Source: Euryarchaeota archaeon UBA561 (GTDB taxonomy: Archaea > Thermoplasmatota > Poseidoniia > Poseidoniales > Poseidoniaceae). From it: 8,447 nt of DNA. Position 1 is the stretch's first letter. Each line of letters starts with the position of its first letter. The DNA lies in the NCBI GenBank assembly GCA_002502295.1, contig DANX01000100.1, positions 1-8,447 of the forward strand. Direction: 5' to 3'. Under the pieces are notes generated by a model. That model made no database searches. It saw nothing but the letters and a program-made list of their open reading frames with translations, and was not told the DNA's origin. Positions 6,251-8,447 of the stretch are shown in pieces. The translations under genes and the position numbers were made by a program.

Positions 6251-6284
6251 TAACGTGTTACATTTGTCATTGACACTATATATA
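6251..6284 (-). promoter_or_regulatory. TATA-box promoter with two palindromic operator candidates for the small basic gene
   Basis: TATATATA at 6277-6284 is the clearest archaeal-type TATA box in the window. Read on the minus strand it predicts a start near 6255 and a leader of about 130 nt before the ATG at 6125. Directly downstream of the box lies the perfect palindrome TGTCA-T-TGACA (6265-6275). The smaller TAAC-GT-GTTA (6251-6260) covers the expected start site. Both positions suit a repressor that blocks the polymerase. The TATA sequence is symmetric, so plus-strand use cannot be excluded, but no credible plus-strand gene follows. Confidence 0.6.
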
Positions 6285-6314
6285 CTCAGCGGTTGGTACC
6301 CCGGCGGGAATACG

Positions 6315-7250
6315 TCACTCTTGCATTTCTTGTCGAAGCGCATCGAGGGCACTGCTGGCGGCAGGCAACGGCGGGAGTGCCAGCGGTGTGCCATCTGGGC
6401 CCAGCAACGGTGGAAGCTCCTTGCCATCGGGACCAAGCAAGGTCGGCAACTCAGGCTGAATCGGTTCTGCCGGCCCAACGGATTCGTATCCGATATCCAG
6501 CGGGAGGCGAAGCTTGAGAATTCGTGCCTCATCGATGCGAACAAAAGTGGCTCCGTAGACATGGCCTGGGGCGGGGTTTTCTGGCTCCACAAGCACGGTA
6601 TGGCCATGACCTTGGGTTTGCAAAAGAGAAACCAAATCCTCTCCAGAAGCGTGATCTTCCCACATTTGAGCGGTCGAGGCACGAATGTCGGCCATTTGAC
6701 TCATGCGTCGGCGTTTGATGCGCTCACGAATGGCTTCATGACGTTCTCGTCGGTCCCGCACGGTGATTTCAATGTCGGCATCTTCCACAGATTCAGGGCT
6801 CAAGTCCACAACAAATTCATCGGCAACGTAGACTTCCTCCACCTCAACCTCAACCACAATTTCGTTGTCCTCTTCATCGGTTTCTTTGGCCGCAGAAGCC
6901 GCTTGAGCCGCTTCAGATGCTGCAATCTTGGCTAATTTTCGTTCCCTTAATGTCGCACCGTCAAGCGATGATGCGACCACGGGTTCTGGAAGTTCGTCCT
7001 CTTCCTCAGCCTGCATTTCAACTTCAGGAACGGATGATTCAACGGCAACTGATTCAGTTGGTTGACGTGGTCGCCGGTTCTTTGGCGCTGGCTGCGAACG
7101 CCCACCAAGGTTGATCCACAAAAAGGCGAGAAGCCCCATCGCTGCGACGAAGCCCCACTTTGCTTGGTCGGTTAGTTGACCGACCGTTGAGAGATAAAAG
7201 CCCAACACGGAGATGAACAACACCCCAACGGCGGTCCTTGCAAATCCCAT
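6315..7250 (-). CDS. Membrane-anchored protein with two N-terminal helices and a long charged tail, unknown function
   Basis: The product is 311 aa and I do not recognise its family. Two hydrophobic segments (about 8-24 and 31-48) form a hairpin anchor. A basic, Pro-rich stretch (51-64) follows, which by the positive-inside rule places the tail in the cytoplasm. Residues 70-165 are very acidic, with Glu/Asp/Val runs. Residues 166-200 are a charged helix with alternating Arg and Glu, possibly coiled coil. Residues 203-255 look like a small folded domain. The end carries two tandem 11-residue units, LPTLLGPDGKE and LPPLLGPDGTP. Start: the frame extends to a TTG at 7268, but the ATG at 7250 places the anchor helix directly at the N-terminus and follows GAGGG closely. 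It lies 52 bp downstream of the pyrophosphatase gene and may be cotranscribed with it. Confidence 0.82.
   Translation of the reverse strand: MGFARTAVGVLFISVLGFYLSTVGQLTDQAKWGFVAAMGLLAFLWINLGGRSQPAPKNRRPRQPTESVAVESSVPEVEMQAEEEDELPEPVVASSLDGATLRERKLAKIAASEAAQAASAAKETDEEDNEIVVEVEVEEVYVADEFVVDLSPESVEDADIEITVRDRRERHEAIRERIKRRRMSQMADIRASTAQMWEDHASGEDLVSLLQTQGHGHTVLVEPENPAPGHVYGATFVRIDEARILKLRLPLDIGYESVGPAEPIQPELPTLLGPDGKELPPLLGPDGTPLALPPLPAASSALDALRQEMQE
6384..6449 (-). repeat. Two tandem 33-bp units encoding LPxLLGPDG repeats
   Basis: These encode residues 268-278 and 279-289 of the membrane-anchored protein. The amino-acid motif is kept while many third codon positions differ, which suggests an old duplication maintained at protein level rather than a recent slippage product. 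Confidence 0.65.
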
Positions 7251-7276
7251 GTCCCTCGTGCCATCCAATCATCGGT

Positions 7277-7285
7277 TCTTTATGA
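7277..7285 (-). promoter_or_regulatory. Weak TATA-like element before the membrane-anchored protein gene
   Basis: CATAAAG on the minus strand lies about 30 nt upstream of the ATG at 7250, so a transcript would be nearly leaderless. It is a weak match. Read-through from the pyrophosphatase gene is an equally good explanation of expression. Confidence 0.2.
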
Positions 7286-7302
7286 CGATGATGGAGGGGG
7301 GG

Positions 7303-7971
7303 TCATCCATTCAAGCCGCCATCAGGAAACTGACGCATTAAGTCTTCCAGTGCTCTTCTGCGATGACTAAAACGGTGTTTTAGCGCAACATCAATCGCGC
7401 CAAATGTCTTGCCGTGCGTGCTGACGACCCCCAAAACATCAGGGGGCAAAGGTTCTCCCTGTTCGTCCAAATCCGCCGGGATGAAAATTGGGTCATAACC
7501 GAATCCGCCGTCGCCCTGAACCTCGGAAGCGATGGAACCTTTGCACTTGCCCCTACCCATCAGAATTTGGGTTCCGTCCCACATCGCCGCCACGGCTTGG
7601 AAGGAAGCTGCTCTCAAGCGCTTGGCCATCACCGGGTCATCGCTTTGGAGATGATCGAGGAGTCGAAGCATGCCTTGGTTGGCGACCGTCTCGTGGACGT
7701 ACGAGGAATAGACGCCAGGGAAACCATCCAAGGCCTCCACGAAAAGACCTGCATCCTCAACCATGACCATTGCTCCTTCGTGGGGGAGGTGAGCCAGTGC
7801 TTGACGGATTTTTGCCTCAGCAACCGTTTCAAGGTCGAAGGCTTGGGGTTCAACAATAGTTCCATCGGGCACCTCAAGCGCCCGAACGGCGATACCAGCG
7901 GCGGCGAGGTGATGAGTGGCCTCGGCCAACTTTCCTTGGTTGGAAGTGAGAAACCACACGGTGGGGTTCAT
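7303..7971 (-). CDS. Non-canonical purine NTP pyrophosphatase (HAM1/RdgB/ITPA family)
   Basis: A 222-aa cytoplasmic enzyme of the family that hydrolyses ITP, dITP and XTP to the monophosphate and PPi, keeping deaminated purines out of nucleic acids. Family motifs are in order: TSNQGK (9-14, substrate and phosphate binding), VEDAGLFVEALDGFPGVYS (71-89, with metal-binding acids), GFGYDPIF (156-163) and SHRRRAL (202-208, base recognition and catalysis). Members are usually 185-205 aa. The extra length here is mainly a loop at about 165-190, between the GYDPIF and SHR motifs. Start: the ATG at 7971 puts the first motif at the usual distance from the N-terminus. The frame continues upstream to an ATG at 7995, a GTG at 8016 and a TTG at 8034, giving an unusual Gly/His-rich tail that I consider non-coding. 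It is divergent from the fluoride channel gene. Confidence 0.94.
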   Translation of the reverse strand: MNPTVWFLTSNQGKLAEATHHLAAAGIAVRALEVPDGTIVEPQAFDLETVAEAKIRQALAHLPHEGAMVMVEDAGLFVEALDGFPGVYSSYVHETVANQGMLRLLDHLQSDDPVMAKRLRAASFQAVAAMWDGTQILMGRGKCKGSIASEVQGDGGFGYDPIFIPADLDEQGEPLPPDVLGVVSTHGKTFGAIDVALKHRFSHRRRALEDLMRQFPDGGLNG

Positions 7972-8041
7972 GCCTTTTCCATGGCGAGACGGCATATGAC
8001 CCTGTCCGTTTCCCACATGGCCTCCACGCACCAAAGGAGAG

Positions 8042-8050
8042 ATTTTATCC
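8042..8050. promoter_or_regulatory. Bidirectional TATA-like element between the pyrophosphatase and CrcB genes
   Basis: ATTTTATCC on the plus strand, GGATAAAAT on the minus, lies 15 nt before the CrcB ATG at 8065 and about 70 nt before the pyrophosphatase ATG at 7971. Toward the plus strand it predicts a start near 8070, suggesting leaderless initiation, possibly at the third codon (ATG 8071). The same TTTATCC core occurs at 4712-4718 in the other divergent region. I see no fluoride riboswitch pattern in the short gap. Confidence 0.35.
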
Positions 8051-8064
8051 CGTGAGGGCGTGAG

Positions 8065-8439
8065 ATGGACATGCTCTCAAATTGGTTACTTGTTGCTTGT
8101 GGAGGCGCAACGGGGGCGGTTCTCCGATTCTACATTAGCGAAACAATGCCAGCCTCATCGTTTCCTTGGGCCACGTTGAGCATCAATTTGGTTGGCTCTC
8201 TTCTCCTTGGTGTCGTCGCTTCAGCAGCGCTGGCACAGGTGCTTACGGAGAGCCAAGCGCTGTTGTTGGGGGTCGGTTTCTTGGGTGCTTTCACAACCAT
8301 GTCAACGTTTTCGGTTGAAACCATCACGCTGATTGAACAAGGTGAATGGCGCACTGCGGGCGTCTACGTTGCACTGAGCACCTTGGCCGGGCCGCTTCTT
8401 GCATGGGCCGGCTGGAAAGGCGGACATGCCCTGTTTTGA
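8065..8439 (+). CDS. crcB: CrcB/Fluc fluoride ion channel
   Basis: A complete 124-aa small membrane protein with four hydrophobic segments (about 6-24, 35-55, 64-90 and 98-117). Fluc channels work as antiparallel dual-topology dimers and let fluoride leave the cytoplasm. Family marks are GGATGAVLRF (13-22, conserved R21), PWATLSINLVGS (34-45, pore Asn N41) and the signature GFLGAFTTMSTFSVET (71-86) containing the Na+-site and Phe-box region. The first Phe-box position is Met79 instead of Phe (TTMSTF), while Phe82 is kept. Start: the ATG at 8065 has GAGGG about 8 nt upstream; a second in-frame ATG at 8071 would suit a leaderless transcript and loses two residues. Only one copy is seen here, consistent with a homodimer. 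Confidence 0.95.
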   Translation: MDMLSNWLLVACGGATGAVLRFYISETMPASSFPWATLSINLVGSLLLGVVASAALAQVLTESQALLLGVGFLGAFTTMSTFSVETITLIEQGEWRTAGVYVALSTLAGPLLAWAGWKGGHALF

Positions 8440-8447
8440 CGAATCAC

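Noticed and set aside
5979..6935. A 318-codon plus-strand open frame overlapping two minus-strand genes and the leader between them
   Set aside because: It crosses the TATA box, hairpin and two genes with better support (membrane hairpin plus tandem repeats in one, strong Shine-Dalgarno in the other), and its product shows no coherent domain.
7293..7302. A run of seven G (C on the minus strand) right after the pyrophosphatase stop
   Set aside because: It has no complementary partner forming a convincing hairpin and no T-run; it is a simple homopolymer without further support.
8034..8064. Possible fluoride riboswitch ahead of crcB
   Set aside because: The gap to the start is too short and lacks the GC-rich pseudoknot-forming segments of the fluoride aptamer; the AT-rich core fits a promoter better.

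Overview
The window looks like a piece of an archaeal chromosome, most plausibly a marine planktonic Thermoplasmatota such as Marine Group II/III (Poseidoniales-type). The grounds are an archaeal FlaI/GspE-type secretion ATPase, a UPF0200 P-loop kinase-like protein (an archaeal family), an archaeal-style ITPA/HAM1 pyrophosphatase, TATA-like promoter elements and GGTGA/GAGG-type ribosome binding sites. The assignment is inference from protein style; no rRNA or other marker gene is present.

Layout. Positions 1-4675 hold four genes on the minus strand. Read in transcription order, they are an ABC transporter ATPase (3890-4675), its 12-segment ABC-2 permease (2196-3887, junction of about 2 nt or an overlap), a UPF0200 kinase-like protein (1585-2172) and, after a 118-bp gap with its own promoter-like sequence, the type IV pilus/archaellum-type assembly ATPase (1-1466, C-terminus cut off by the window edge). 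A divergent control region (4676-4769) separates them from a plus-strand enoyl-CoA hydratase (4770-5612). A structured, gene-free stretch (5613-5735) follows. Next comes a minus-strand gene for a small, very basic unknown protein (5736-6125) with an elaborate leader (6126-6314). Then come a minus-strand two-helix membrane protein with a charged tail (6315-7250), a minus-strand non-canonical purine NTP pyrophosphatase (7303-7971) and a divergent plus-strand CrcB/Fluc fluoride channel (8065-8439).

How the genes relate. The ABC pair is one exporter unit. The hydratase is a lone beta-oxidation-type enzyme. The pyrophosphatase and CrcB are housekeeping and detoxification genes sharing a divergent promoter region. 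No mobile element, CRISPR array, tRNA or rRNA was seen.

The most unusual part is the leader of the small basic gene. It has a clean 8-bp TATA box, two small palindromes between the TATA box and the expected start site, a 9-codon upstream ORF (MPPDTQQTC) with its own GAGG, a 16-bp interrupted hairpin, and a 7-nt segment at the end of the upstream ORF that is exactly complementary to the main gene's Shine-Dalgarno region. Together these look like a translation-coupled attenuator or an SD-sequestering leader. This is a hypothesis from sequence alone.
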